Positions 1-9,021 are shown, numbered from the stretch's first letter. The stretch: 64,000 nt of DNA from Aureimonas altamirensis (GCF_023702225.1 NZ_JAMQCO010000006.1:1-64000), one strand, 5' to 3'. Made by a program: numbers and translations. Notes: a model not told the origin generated them from the letters alone.

Positions 1-484
1 ATGAGCCGTGGTCGTCTAAGCTACACCACTCCATGGGACACGATCGGGTCAACTTAAAACCGCATGCTGGGGTAGTGTGCCGCCGGCGGGGGATCAAAAA
101 TTTTCCGGCCGGGTGATCCCGCCGCCGAGCCTTTCTTAAACGTCCGCTTTGCGCCCCAACCCAGTCGTTCACGGCGCACCCATACGTTCCTAGAAGCGGA
201 CATCAAGCCGGCCGTGTGAAATTTTGCTCATCGATGAAGGTGACTTCCTGATCCGCTCGAGAACGATCTTGGCTTGCACTGTGTAGTCGCCTTGCCCCCG
301 GTCCTCATCACGTGTCGTCTGCATACTCTTAAACCGCGAATGGAACAGTCTACGAAAGGCACGCTCAAAACGCACCAGACATAGTAAGGGGCATGTTGTG
401 CAGTCATACTGTACAGTCCGCCCACGCAATCCCTTGTTATTGCTTGAGTCTCGGGCTACCCGGACTGCGGCCGGCAGCAAGTCG
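1..484. other. Intergenic, no supported gene
   Basis: No reading frame here has protein-like composition. A weak match to the dispersed repeat described at 30.0, 40.4, 41.7 and 49.8 kb (GAAGCGGACAT) lies around 194-205. Otherwise I see nothing. Confidence 0.5.
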
Positions 485-916
485 ATGGTGCGGCGCACGG
501 TACTGCCGGCTGCGGCGGCGGCCATGCTGGCGCTGGCCGCTGGGCTTGGGATCGGCTGGCAGGCAGCCTCTGTCGAACCGCGGGTCGTTGCTATTCTTCT
601 GGATGATGCAGGCGTCCCGCGGGCGATGGTGGAAGATTTCGGAGACGATACCGCGCGTCTTCGCTTTCTCGCGGCCGTCGAGGTGCCGGACGATCGCGTG
701 ATGCAGGTGTGGACGCTGCCCTCTGCCGATATGGGCCCCAGATCCATGGATCTCTTGCCGGACTCCCGCGTGACACGGCTGGACGATTTCAACCTGCCGC
801 CGCCGGCAAACGACCAGCTCTACGAGATCACGCTCGAGCCCGAGGGTGGATCGCCAACCGGGCTGCCGACCGGGCCCATCCTGGCGAAGGGTTTCGGCGC
901 CTTCCAGACATACTGA
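485..916 (+). pseudogene. Anti-sigma factor (RskA C-terminal type), N-terminally truncated
   Basis: The 143-residue frame starts with a transmembrane helix (about residues 4-25, rich in A/L/G) followed by the extracytoplasmic anti-sigma-K (RskA) domain: the segments VPDDRVMQVWTLP and EPEGGSPTGLPTGPIL are hallmark motifs of that domain. Family members are usually 220-250 residues and carry an N-terminal cytoplasmic helical region that binds the ECF sigma factor. That part is absent here, and no sigma factor gene lies upstream. The frame is open back to 398 but without recognisable anti-sigma sequence. I infer a 5'-truncated remnant next to another broken gene (integrase); an intact short variant starting at 485 is less likely. 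Confidence 0.6.
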
Positions 917-960
917 TGCGATGGATGGACAAGCGCCTGCCTTGCCACCCTTCGCTACCC

Positions 961-1535
961 GTCAAAGCTCGCGAAAGGGAAACTGGGACGCTTGGCAAAG
1001 GGCTGCGCGCGGGCAGAGAAGGCATGCACCCATACGCGGTGGCAATAACTGAGCTTCTCTGCCTGACGGGGTGCCGAGTGGGCGAGATCGCTAACTTGCA
1101 ATGGTCCGAGATCGATGATGAGGTCCAGTGCCTTCGCTTGGGCGACACAAAAACCGGGAGGAGCGTTCGACCTGTAGGAAAGCCGCTCTTGATTTCCTTA
1201 ACGCCTGAGCTCGTTAAGTTGGCTCCCCGTTCGTCTTTCCTGTACTGCGTGGGAGCGGCAGCTATCAAGGCATCAAGCGAGTGTCGCGGAAGATCTTCGA
1301 AGCTGCTGAGATCGACAGCGCGAGCAGGCATACCATTCGGCACACGTTCGCAACGGTAGCAGCCGGCCTTGGATACTCAGATGCGATCATCGGCGGCCTC
1401 CTGAGCCATGCCAGCCGGGGCGTGACGTCCCGGTATTTGCGCCGGCCGGACGAAGCGTTCGTTGCAGCCGCTGATGCCGTATCAACGAAGGTCGCGTGGC
1501 TGGCGGTCGACGATCGCGATGCAGATGGTCTCTGA
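961..1535 (+). pseudogene. Tyrosine recombinase (phage-type integrase), frameshifted remnant
   Basis: Two pieces in different frames together give the catalytic domain of a tyrosine recombinase. The first (about 961-1259) contains LLCLTGCRVGEIANLQW, with the first catalytic Arg, followed by a KTG strand-turn. The second (1260-1535) continues with SYQGIKRVSRKIF and the box II motif HTIRHTFAT, then LLSHAS and SRYLR with the nucleophilic Tyr. The reading frame changes around 1258-1262. The N-terminal core-binding (SAM-like) domain is missing. All catalytic residues survive but in split frames, so the gene is inactive unless the frameshift is a sequencing error. It is probably the relic of an integrated element. 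Confidence 0.8.
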
Positions 1536-1945
1536 ATCGGCCGAGAAGGCATCGTTAACGCGCGTTTGGTGGAATTCCGGTGGTCCGTCTAGCGCGACGA
1601 AGGCAGCCCCATGTGGCGGCCTCGAGCGCTCGTGTTGCCGTGGCGGCGGCCCACAACAGATTAGCCCCGCGGGTTTCGCGTAGCTCTTGTTCAATACCGG
1701 CCCTTTTTGAGGGCTGAAGTTAACCCAACGCGTTGAACCTCATAACGAGGTAGCGCTTCTGCGCATCAAGCCCAGAAGCCTTCGGCGGTTTGACCGCAAG
1801 GCGATCGTCCTCTGACGGTGGAAGCAGCAGACGATCCCGCTTTTCCACGTGGGACAGATACGCATCAGAGTTCGGCAAAATCTTTGCAAGTTAGCTTCGC
1901 GTTTCAGACCAATATGAGCGGACGCGCTAGCTTGTAGTGAATTGA
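1536..1945. other. Intergenic, nothing recognised
   Basis: About 410 bases between the integrase relic and a converging gene. No convincing coding frame, RNA or clear terminator hairpin was found. Confidence 0.4.
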
Positions 1946-2614
1946 TTAGGTGTTCGCGGTAGCAATCGCTACGATCAACGTCAGTCCAAGCATGAGCATG
2001 GCGCCGACTAGTAGCGTTCCCAGAACTCGCAAAAGTGCCGAAAGTGCCCTGACGCCAGCGTGCGCTGTAAACCAACGCGTCAGTACCGCCGCGTACCAGA
2101 GTAGTCCAAGCGCGAAGACGGCGGAACCGGTTACAACCTCTCCGATTGAGCCGTACCGCCCAACCGTTGTTGCGATATCGAAGATTAGTACGAAGGGCGC
2201 TGCGACATAGCACTGGCTGTAAAAAGCTGGGCGGAGCGTATCGCGCGTGACAGCCAGTCCTTTCAGGCGGACGCTCTGCACTGAAAACAGGAGTGGAAAC
2301 AGACTGAATAGGACGGCGCGGAAAACAAGAAGGTTGCGCCCGTCTGCCAATATGCCGGTCAACTCACGCGTGGGTATCGCATAGCGCAGCTCAACGAGAT
2401 GGGCGATCGCTAGTGTCAGGAACAAAAATATTGGCGGGCTGAGTGCTTCCGCAAAGCGTGACTTCGGGTCTCCCGTCAGTTCAAGCTGCGCATAACTCAT
2501 CATATACTGGGGCCGGCGCACGCACCGCCAAAAAGTCAAAGGGTAGAAGAGAAGCCAAGAAACAATCTCGTAGAGGAGCTCCTCAACGGATTTCAAAAGG
2601 TTCATAAAATCCAA
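1946..2614 (-). CDS. Yip1-like polytopic membrane protein, function unknown
   Basis: A 222-residue integral membrane protein with an N-terminal amphipathic segment (residues 1-45, with LLFYPLTFWRCVRRP) and about five hydrophobic helices: near residues 62-82, 98-115, 140-160, 165-185 and 192-220. The layout of a short cytoplasmic N-terminus followed by five helices resembles Yip1/DUF1282-type proteins. No catalytic motif is visible and no function can be assigned. It lies in a cluster of membrane and metal-stress genes (cytochrome b561, VIT, MntP). The start is the ATG giving MDFMNLL; an in-frame ATG three codons later is an alternative. Confidence 0.65.
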   Translation of the reverse strand: MDFMNLLKSVEELLYEIVSWLLFYPLTFWRCVRRPQYMMSYAQLELTGDPKSRFAEALSPPIFLFLTLAIAHLVELRYAIPTRELTGILADGRNLLVFRAVLFSLFPLLFSVQSVRLKGLAVTRDTLRPAFYSQCYVAAPFVLIFDIATTVGRYGSIGEVVTGSAVFALGLLWYAAVLTRWFTAHAGVRALSALLRVLGTLLVGAMLMLGLTLIVAIATANT

Positions 2615-2698
2615 ATGGCTTTCCCCACAGTGCTGCGCTTTTGCCTCAATATCAGCGGCCGGACGACAGCGGCTCTACCTTTAGGACAGCTTAGTCGG

Positions 2699-3199
2699 TC
2701 ACCTGACCATACGCCGTAACACGTCACTATGGAAAATGAAGTGCTGCGACAGCGCGCCAGCGATATGAACGCCGATGAGCACGAGCAATGGCGTCCAAAG
2801 CAGGGTGTGGAAGCCCGCAAGCTCATCAGACTCCGTTAACCAAGCAGCAAGCCCCAAGGATGGCATTGCTAAAAGGCAGGCGTAGATCCCCGCGTGTGTG
2901 ATCTTCGCAAGCAGCGTGGCCCAGCTCGGTTCGTTAACAGGGTAGGGCGGGCGGCCATTTTTGATGCGATCAGCCAATCTGATGACGGCAGCTACCAGGA
3001 CAGACGTACCAGCAACAATGTGTACCCACCCGAACGTTTGAATAGTTGAGTTCAGTGCAGCGCCCTCGGTCGTGGCGTCCCAAAGACCCTCCATGTACTC
3101 GGACTCCAACCATTGCAGGAGGATGAGCGCGACGATTACCCAATGAAGTACACGGCTTAGCCGCGTCCATGAGCTACCTTGTCGATCAACGTAAGACAT
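2699..3199 (-). CDS. Cytochrome b561 family protein
   Basis: A 166-residue di-haem membrane cytochrome of the bacterial b561 (CybB) type, which moves electrons between the quinone pool and acceptors at the inner membrane. The N-terminus shows SRVLHWVIVALILLQW with the first haem-ligand His. Further His residues lie in the second helix (WVHIVAGTSVLVAA), the third (ITHAGIYACLLAMP) and the fourth (VLIGVHIAGALSQHFIF), giving the expected four-helix bundle. I prefer the ATG at 3199 (MSYVDRQ) to an upstream GTG/ATG because the family normally starts 10-15 residues before the first helix. A second, broken b561 gene lies at 5665-6239. Confidence 0.8.
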   Translation of the reverse strand: MSYVDRQGSSWTRLSRVLHWVIVALILLQWLESEYMEGLWDATTEGAALNSTIQTFGWVHIVAGTSVLVAAVIRLADRIKNGRPPYPVNEPSWATLLAKITHAGIYACLLAMPSLGLAAWLTESDELAGFHTLLWTPLLVLIGVHIAGALSQHFIFHSDVLRRMVR

Positions 3200-3349
3200 G
3201 CTGCTGGTCCACTTTCTGACGGCTGCGATTGACACCCGCGACGAAGAGACCACAGTTACATCGCAACAGCATTTCCCGAACTATACAAATTTGAAACCTT
3301 TGCTGACATGATTGGCGAAGTCAGCACGTGTCAGGCCATGGGGATCGAG

Positions 3350-4054
3350 CTACCCCACCGCCGTTCCTACGATCGCACCAATTGCGGCCGTAACTGTCAT
3401 TGCGAGCGCGCCCCAGAATGTGACCCGTGCAGCAGCCTTCGCCATTCCCGCGCCGCCTGCCGCAGCGCCAACAAATCCGAGTATTGCGAGCGATACCAGT
3501 GCTGAACCTGACACGGCCCAGCTGGTGAGATTGGCAGGTGCGAGCACAGCGGCCAGAAGTGGCAAGGCTGCTCCTATGGAAAATGCCGCCGCAGATGTCA
3601 AAGCTGCTTGCACAGGCCGGGCCGTCGCCTGTTCGAACATGCCGAGCTCGTCCCGCAGATGCGTGCCGAGCGGGTCATGTTCCATCAGTTGCCGCGCCAC
3701 CTCGACTGCAAGGTTTCGTTCCAAGCCGCGATTTTCATAGATGCTCACAAGCTCCTCCAATTCCGCCGCCGGCTCTTCGCGCAGTTCCTTAGTCTCGCGT
3801 TCAATGTCAGCCTTTTCCGTGTCCAGCTGCGAACTGACTGAGACGTACTCGCCGGCCGCCATGGACATCGCGCCAGCTACTAGGCCAGCTGTCCCGGCGA
3901 TCAGAATGGCGCTTGTGGATGCTGAGGCTGAAGCTACGCCGACAATGAGGCTGGCGGTTGAGACGATCCCATCGTTTGCGCCGAGGATCGCTGCCCGGAG
4001 CCAACCAATTCGCGCTACAAGGTGGCGTTCGCTGTGAACTCGTGGGTTCAGCAT
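3350..4054 (-). CDS. VIT1/CCC1-family Fe2+/Mn2+ transporter
   Basis: A 234-residue member of the vacuolar iron transporter family, which exports or sequesters Fe2+/Mn2+. The N-terminal helix carries WLRAAILGANDGIVSTAS, the family signature, and the second helix carries AGAMSMAAGEYVSVSSQ. A charged cytoplasmic segment (about residues 75-135, rich in Glu, with RELREEPAAELEEL-like character) corresponds to the metal-binding domain, and three C-terminal helices follow. Length is typical. Its neighbours include the manganese exporter mntP, supporting a metal-homeostasis role. A strongly decayed copy of this gene lies 12 kb away (16434-16793). Confidence 0.88.
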   Translation of the reverse strand: MLNPRVHSERHLVARIGWLRAAILGANDGIVSTASLIVGVASASASTSAILIAGTAGLVAGAMSMAAGEYVSVSSQLDTEKADIERETKELREEPAAELEELVSIYENRGLERNLAVEVARQLMEHDPLGTHLRDELGMFEQATARPVQAALTSAAAFSIGAALPLLAAVLAPANLTSWAVSGSALVSLAILGFVGAAAGGAGMAKAAARVTFWGALAMTVTAAIGAIVGTAVG

Positions 4055-4162
4055 TGCTAGCTTCCAGTACCTGAGCTTATCTGAACTGCAACCAGCCTAG
4101 CGCCGTGTTCGGGCTGTTGAGACCTGCGTATTTCCCGGTGCACCAACAGGATCCAGGATAGC

Positions 4163-4765
4163 ATGACCCTATCTCAGTTTCAGCACTATCGCCGAATTGT
4201 ACTGGCGGTCCTTATCATGCTGATTTCGGCCGGCCTGCTCTTCGTCGGGTCGAAGGGAAGTGAAGCGCGACACGATAACATCGAGGCTGTTGGCTTAGGT
4301 CTCATCGTCATCGGCATACTTGGCCGACTATGGTGTACGCTATACATCGGGAACCGTAAGAGCGCGGTGCTGGTGGATGTGGGCCCATATTCGATAACGC
4401 GCAATCCGCTGTATCTCTTCTCGAGCGTCGCTGCGGGCGGGGTCGGTGCGCAGACAGGCAGCATTATCCTGTCCTTGCTGTTCTTCATCGGATCGGTCGT
4501 AGCATTTCAACTCGTCATTCGACGGGAAGAGCGCTTCCTGAGTAGCGCGTTCGGGGCACCATATGAGACTTACCTACAGCGTGTCCCACGTTTTTGGCCA
4601 TCGATACAAGGATGGCGAGATGAGCCCGTACTCACCATTTCAACCGGGAGGCTATACACGACGTTTCAAGATGGCCTCGTCTTCTTCGCTGCGAAACCAG
4701 CCTTCGAGTTCGTCGAGTACCTACAGCGTTCGGATGTCCTGCCAGTTCTTCTGCGGCTTCCGTGA
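4163..4765 (+). CDS. Isoprenylcysteine carboxyl methyltransferase (ICMT)-like membrane protein
   Basis: A 200-residue membrane protein. Helices at about residues 12-30, 42-62 and 88-118 are followed by the conserved C-terminal SAM-binding region of the ICMT/PEMT fold (GPYSITRNPLYL, then RREERFLSSAFGAPYETYLQRVPRFWP). The spacing N-P-x-Y ... E-E-x-x-L ... Y-x-x-V-x-R-F is diagnostic. Bacterial members methylate unknown substrates; no prenylated-protein partner is evident. It is encoded divergently from the VIT gene and ends before the mntP riboswitch. The C-terminal about 60 residues are not typical of the family and may be lineage-specific. Confidence 0.75.
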   Translation: MTLSQFQHYRRIVLAVLIMLISAGLLFVGSKGSEARHDNIEAVGLGLIVIGILGRLWCTLYIGNRKSAVLVDVGPYSITRNPLYLFSSVAAGGVGAQTGSIILSLLFFIGSVVAFQLVIRREERFLSSAFGAPYETYLQRVPRFWPSIQGWRDEPVLTISTGRLYTTFQDGLVFFAAKPAFEFVEYLQRSDVLPVLLRLP

Positions 4766-4901
4766 ATTTACCTGTTCGACTCATTAATCCGTTACAAGGG
4801 AGCGACGTGGTAAGGACGAAATTGTTTGTCGCCGCCAGTTGCAAATGCAAATCAAAGACATTTAAGATATTGATACTGTTTGCCAATTTGGCTTTGATGT
4901 T

Positions 4902-5040
4902 GTAGGACGCCCCTTATCGGGGAGTAGCTACCGTTGCGAAACGGGGGCGCGTCAACACACTCGTGCACGAGCACGTGGCGCGTTCAGCCGAACAGGCCCA
5001 GCAAGACCGTGGCAACCGTTTCACCGCTTGCGGACAGGTG
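4902..5040 (+). promoter_or_regulatory. yybP-ykoY manganese riboswitch
   Basis: The 5' leader of mntP contains the two conserved segments of the yybP-ykoY class: CGGGGAGTAGCTACC at about 4918-4932 and GCGTCAACACACTCG at about 4949-4963, the two loops that form the Mn2+ pocket. A downstream strand (CAAGACCGTGGCAACCG, about 5001-5017) fits the closing part of the aptamer. This class senses Mn2+ and commonly controls mntP. The remaining 40 bases to the start codon would carry the expression platform; I did not resolve an anti-Shine-Dalgarno or terminator fold. Confidence 0.85.
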
Positions 5041-5080
5041 CGACGGGCGCCCGGTTCCGCATGTCCGTTGGGTTGTTCTC

Positions 5081-5638
5081 ATGTCTCCCTTTACCATTGC
5101 CGTACTCGCAGTCAGCATGTCAGTCGACGCCTTTGCCGTCTCGGTTGGACGCGGTGCTGCGATCGGGCAGCCCCGCTTTTCCGAAACCCTTCGCACAGAA
5201 GCGGTTTTCGGTATTGTTGAGGCAATCACGCCGGTCATCGGTTGGGCTGCCGGCGTTGCCGCAAGCAGCTTTGTCGAGGCAGTCGATCACTGGATTGCAT
5301 TTGGACTGCTCGGCGCCGTCGGCCTGCACATGCTCTTCTCCGCCCTTGTCAAGAAGGAGCAAGATGCGCCGGTCGGACGATCGATGACCGTTCTTCTCGC
5401 GACGGCTATCGGTACGAGCCTAGACGCTATGGTCGTGGGTGTGTCGCTGGCGTTTCTCGACGTCAACATCGTGGTCATCGCAATCGCGATCGGTCTGGCA
5501 ACGTTTCTCATGTCATCCGGCGGCATGCTCGTCGGCCGCCTGATCGGAGAACGGTTCGGCCGGATCGCGGAGGGCATGTCAGGCGTTGCCCTTGTGTTGC
5601 TGGGCGCATCAATCCTGATCGAGCACCTCAGCGCATAA
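5081..5638 (+). CDS. mntP: Manganese efflux pump MntP
   Basis: A 185-residue, six-helix inner-membrane Mn2+ exporter. It has the two-fold repeat of the family: [15 protein letters not shown] near residue 11 and [17 protein letters not shown] near residue 110, each with the Asp thought to bind Mn2+. I chose the ATG at 5081 because the homologous region starts exactly there ([14 protein letters not shown]) and the in-frame extension upstream overlaps the riboswitch. Length matches the family (about 185-190). Regulation by the upstream yybP-ykoY element is expected: high Mn2+ switches expression on. Confidence 0.93.
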   Translation: MSPFTIAVLAVSMSVDAFAVSVGRGAAIGQPRFSETLRTEAVFGIVEAITPVIGWAAGVAASSFVEAVDHWIAFGLLGAVGLHMLFSALVKKEQDAPVGRSMTVLLATAIGTSLDAMVVGVSLAFLDVNIVVIAIAIGLATFLMSSGGMLVGRLIGERFGRIAEGMSGVALVLLGASILIEHLSA

Positions 5639-5664
5639 CCGGGCACAAGGTCAGCGGGTCGGGA

Positions 5665-6239
5665 AGATGGCGGGATACCGATGCGCGTTATGGATTGGTG
5701 AGCCGGTGCCTGCACTGGGCTGCCGCCTACCTCCTCGGCTGGCAATTCACCACATTGCTTGGTTGGCGCATCCTCGGTGATGGAGAGTTCATGCGCACGA
5801 TCTCCAACTTTGGACCCTATCATGGGACAGTCGGCGTGCTCGTCCTTGCAATCTTTGTTCCGAGGTTCTGCTGGGCATTCCTTAACCGAAAACGTCGCCG
5901 GCAACCGGACGGTTCAGTGTGGTCCGAGTTGGCGCGCGGTGTTCATATAATCTTCAACGTGCTCATGTTCGTGGTTCCCGCTCTTGCGCTACGTCGCGCA
6001 TATGGAAACGGGAAAGGCTATGACCATTGGGGGCTACGCTTATTCCCGCCACCGGCCGAGAAATGCCGTGGCTGACCGCTCCCGCCGACATGCTTCATGG
6101 CCCGTTGGCTTGGACATTGTCGGTCCTGATCGCCAGGCATATCATCATGGCTCTGCGGCCCCACGACGGGGAGGCGGGCATGAGAAGGGTAGCATGGTTT
6201 TCCGGCAAGTTGATTCTGGACCGGCTAACAGCTCTATGA
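5665..6239 (+). pseudogene. Cytochrome b561, frameshifted in a G-run
   Basis: Frame 1 gives RWRDTDARYGLVSRCLHW and continues through three helices to RAYGNGKGYDHWG. The rest of the protein (ATLIPATGREMPWLTAPAD, then LHGPLAWTLSVLIARHI) is in another frame. The shift falls in the G-run at 6029-6033; one more G would restore a continuous protein of about 190 residues. The start is also damaged: no ATG precedes RWRDT in frame, while an ATG at 5666 is out of frame. Haem-ligand histidines are present on both sides of the break. Probably a pseudogene; a homopolymer sequencing error is the alternative for the internal shift. Confidence 0.75.
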
Positions 6240-6336
6240 CTGCGGTTCATTTTGGTGATTAGGTACCCGCCCTGTGGACAAAAGAGCGACTTTGGGCTTC
6301 CCCTTCTGATCGACGGACTGCTGTCTTCAAGAGTGA

Positions 6337-6366
6337 TTTATACCCGAAAACTTGATATGCAATCAA
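6337..6366 (+). promoter_or_regulatory. Candidate operator upstream of the ArsR-type regulator
   Basis: About 50-75 bases before the regulator start there is an inverted repeat TTGAT-N5-ATCAA (6352-6366), a form common for ArsR-family sites. It overlaps a 22-base stretch (6337-6358, core ACCCG then C-TGATAT) that recurs in reverse orientation upstream of the transporter genes at 9022-9043 with 16 of 22 identities. I infer an autoregulatory site; binding is not shown. Confidence 0.4.
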
Positions 6367-6413
6367 ATGCGTTTTATGACCGAGCTGTACATACTTGGTC
6401 GTGAGGTAGTTTC

Positions 6414-7343
6414 GTGAGCCGCAATTTTCTCGTCGTCGATCCGGAAGAAGGTCAGGAGATCATAAGGGGGCTCGCATCGGAAACCCGCGTGCGCATCCTC
6501 AAACTCCTGCATACCGAAGGCGGCATGAACGGAAACGATATTTCCGAACGGCTGAGCCTGCCGCAGTCGACCGTATCTACCAACCTGCAGATCCTAGAAT
6601 CGGCCGGCCTGATCCGGACCGATGCGCAGAAAGCCCGCAAGGGCAGTCAGAAGATCTGTTATTCCCTGTTCGACGAAATCCTTGTCATGTTCAAGGAAGG
6701 CGTGGCCAAGCAACGCGAGAACATGATCGAGGTGAGCATGCCGCTCGGCCTCTACACGAGCTGCGAGGTTACGGCTCCTTGCGGGCTTTGCTCGCCTAGC
6801 GGCATCATCGGCCTGCTCGATGTGCCCGACACCTTCCTGAACCCCGAACGCATGAACGCCGGGTTGATCTGGTTTACGCGGGGATATGTCGAGTATCAGT
6901 TTCCCAACAACGCACACTTGACGCGCAGCACGGTGGACGGGCTGGAAGTATCGCTGGAACTGAGCTCCGAGGTGCCGGGCACAGCTTCCGACTGGCCAAG
7001 TGACATTACCATGTCGATCAATGGCCGCGAGATCGGCACCTGGACATCTCCAGGCGACTTCGGCGACAAGCGCGGCGTGTACACCCCAAGCTGGTGGAAG
7101 CTGAAAGGCAGCCAGTATGGCAAGCTGAAAAGCTGGCGCGTCACGGCCGACGGTACCTATGTCGATGGGTTGCGCGTCTCTCCGATCGCCATCGCGGACC
7201 TCGATCTGGCCACGCATCACTCGATCCGCGTGCGTATCGCAGTGAAGGCAGATGCACGCCGTCCCGGCGGCATGAACATTTTCGGCCGTGGGTTCGGGAA
7301 CTACGACCAGGATATCGTCCTGCGTCTGCAAACCGGGAACTGA
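6414..7343 (+). CDS. ArsR-type transcriptional regulator of arabinoside utilisation
   Basis: A 309-residue regulator. Residues 10-90 form an ArsR-type winged helix (LASETRVRILKLLHTEGGMNG, recognition helix LPQSTVSTNLQILESAGLI). The long C-terminal part (about 110-309) is rich in beta-strand and aromatic residues, unlike classical metal sensors of about 100 residues. It looks like a sugar- or effector-binding domain. It contains Cys117, Cys123 and Cys126 (SCEVTAPCGLC). Long ArsR-type proteins of this kind are found beside arabinofuranosidase genes in other bacteria. The GTG start at 6414 is supported by GAGGTAG just upstream. It is the first gene of the arabinoside cluster and its likely local regulator. 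Confidence 0.8.
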   Translation: MSRNFLVVDPEEGQEIIRGLASETRVRILKLLHTEGGMNGNDISERLSLPQSTVSTNLQILESAGLIRTDAQKARKGSQKICYSLFDEILVMFKEGVAKQRENMIEVSMPLGLYTSCEVTAPCGLCSPSGIIGLLDVPDTFLNPERMNAGLIWFTRGYVEYQFPNNAHLTRSTVDGLEVSLELSSEVPGTASDWPSDITMSINGREIGTWTSPGDFGDKRGVYTPSWWKLKGSQYGKLKSWRVTADGTYVDGLRVSPIAIADLDLATHHSIRVRIAVKADARRPGGMNIFGRGFGNYDQDIVLRLQTGN

Positions 7344-7418
7344 AGAAACCTCGGATTGTGCGCTGACAGGGACGATCCGCCCTTGCCAATGCCTTGCGGC
7401 TGTTGCACAACGGATTAT

Positions 7419-7432
7419 CTGATACGTATCAG
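7419..7432. promoter_or_regulatory. 14-bp perfect palindrome before the GH51 gene
   Basis: CTGATACGTATCAG is a perfect palindrome 25 bases before the GH51 start codon, between regulator and enzyme genes. It is placed like an operator that could uncouple the enzyme genes from the regulator. The binding protein is unknown. Confidence 0.4.
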
Positions 7433-7457
7433 TTTGTCTGCTGCAAGGGAGGGCGGT

Positions 7458-8969
7458 ATGAAAGCCTATGCCATCGCCAATACGGATTTCGTCGTTTCGA
7501 AGATCGACGACCGCCTGTATGGCGCGTTTCTCGAACATTTGGGACGCGCGATCTATGAGGGAATCTACGAGCCCGACCATCCGACTGCGGATGCCGATGG
7601 CATGCGCGGCGATGTCGCTGAACTGGTTCGCAACCTGAATTGTCCTGTCGTGCGCTACCCCGGCGGCAATTTCGTGTCCGCTTACAATTGGGAAGATGGC
7701 GTCGGTCCGCGTGAGAACAGGCCGGTACGGCTCGACCTTGCCTGGCATACGGCTGAAAGCAACGCAGTCGGAATCCATGAATTCGCCGACTGGTGCGCGA
7801 CCGTCGGGACCGAGATGATGCTGGCCGTCAATCTCGGCTCACGCGGTGTCGACGAGGCCCGCAACTTCCTGGAATACTGCAACCATCCAGGCGGCACCTA
7901 CTGGAGCGACTTGCGCATCAAGAACGGACGTGCCGAGCCGTGGAACGTCAAGATGTGGTGCCTCGGCAACGAAATGGACGGCCCCTGGCAGGTCGGCCAC
8001 AAGGATGCCGACGAATATGGCCGGCTGGCCGCCAACACGGCGCGGGCGATGCGCATGTTCGACAGCTCGCTCGAGCTGATCGTCTGCGGGTCGTCACATT
8101 CGGATATGCCGACCTTTCCCGACTGGGAGCGGATCGTACTCGAGCATACCTATGATCATGTCGATTATGTCAGCCTGCACATGTATTTCCGCAACCCGGA
8201 AAGCGATACGGCCAACTACCTCGCCTTGAGCGAAAAGCTGGATCGCTACATCGAAACGGTTGCCTCCACCATCCGGCAGGTCAAGCACAAGAAGCGCTCG
8301 AAGCGCGATGTGCGCATCTGCTTCGACGAGTGGAATGTCTGGTACCATTCCATGCAGCAGGACCGCGCCATCCGCGACGGACATCATGGTTGGCCGCATG
8401 CGCCGGCGCTACTGGAAGATATCTACAATTTCGAAGACGTGCTGATGGTTGGGCTGGTGATCAACACCTTCATCCGCCGGTCGGACGTCGTGCGCATCGC
8501 CTGCATCGCCCAGCTCGTCAACGTGATCGCCCCGATCATGACGGAAAAGGGCGGCCCGGCCTGGGCGCAGACGATCTACTATCCGTATTATTTCGCGTCC
8601 GTATACGGCCGGGGCGTGGCGTTGCAGATGCCTGTGCGCTCGCCTTCCTATGAAAGCAAGCATGCGGCCGAGACGCCGTACGTGGATATCGCCGGCGTGC
8701 ATGACGAAGATGGAGGTACGCTGACCTTCTTCATCGTCAACCGCAACCCGGACGAGGCGATCGACACCACCATCGACCTACAGGGCTTTACCGGGCGCGA
8801 AATCATCGATCACCAGGTTATGACGCATCCGGATCTCCGGGCAATCAACACAGCGGAAAACCCCATGGAAGTGGCGCCGCGCAAAGGGGCAGGGGCGCTA
8901 CTTGGAAGTAAGGGACTGTCGCTCTCGCTGCCTCCCTATTCCTACCAGATGGTTCGCCTTTCCATTTAG
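7458..8969 (+). CDS. Alpha-L-arabinofuranosidase, GH51
   Basis: A 503-residue intracellular exo-enzyme that releases L-arabinofuranose from arabino-oligosaccharides. It has no signal peptide. The GH51 (beta/alpha)8 barrel motifs are clear: LYGAFLEHLGRAIYEGIYEP at the N-terminus, RYPGGNFVSAYNWEDGVGP, acid/base Glu172 in CLGNEMDGPW, and nucleophile Glu291 in FDEWNVWY. The C-terminal beta-sandwich ends with SLPPYSYQMVRLSI. Length is typical (about 500). Start at ATG 7458 is preceded by GGGAGGGCGG and matches the family N-terminus. The following ABC importer would bring in the substrate, so cleavage takes place in the cytoplasm. Confidence 0.93.
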   Translation: MKAYAIANTDFVVSKIDDRLYGAFLEHLGRAIYEGIYEPDHPTADADGMRGDVAELVRNLNCPVVRYPGGNFVSAYNWEDGVGPRENRPVRLDLAWHTAESNAVGIHEFADWCATVGTEMMLAVNLGSRGVDEARNFLEYCNHPGGTYWSDLRIKNGRAEPWNVKMWCLGNEMDGPWQVGHKDADEYGRLAANTARAMRMFDSSLELIVCGSSHSDMPTFPDWERIVLEHTYDHVDYVSLHMYFRNPESDTANYLALSEKLDRYIETVASTIRQVKHKKRSKRDVRICFDEWNVWYHSMQQDRAIRDGHHGWPHAPALLEDIYNFEDVLMVGLVINTFIRRSDVVRIACIAQLVNVIAPIMTEKGGPAWAQTIYYPYYFASVYGRGVALQMPVRSPSYESKHAAETPYVDIAGVHDEDGGTLTFFIVNRNPDEAIDTTIDLQGFTGREIIDHQVMTHPDLRAINTAENPMEVAPRKGAGALLGSKGLSLSLPPYSYQMVRLSI

Positions 8970-9021
8970 CTACATACGATCTTAGCAGGCATGGCGGGGA
9001 GGTCCGACATGCCCGAACTAG

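Noticed and set aside
190-792. Minus-strand 200-residue frame at the left edge
   Set aside because: Ser/Arg-rich shadow of the anti-sigma remnant with no recognisable feature.
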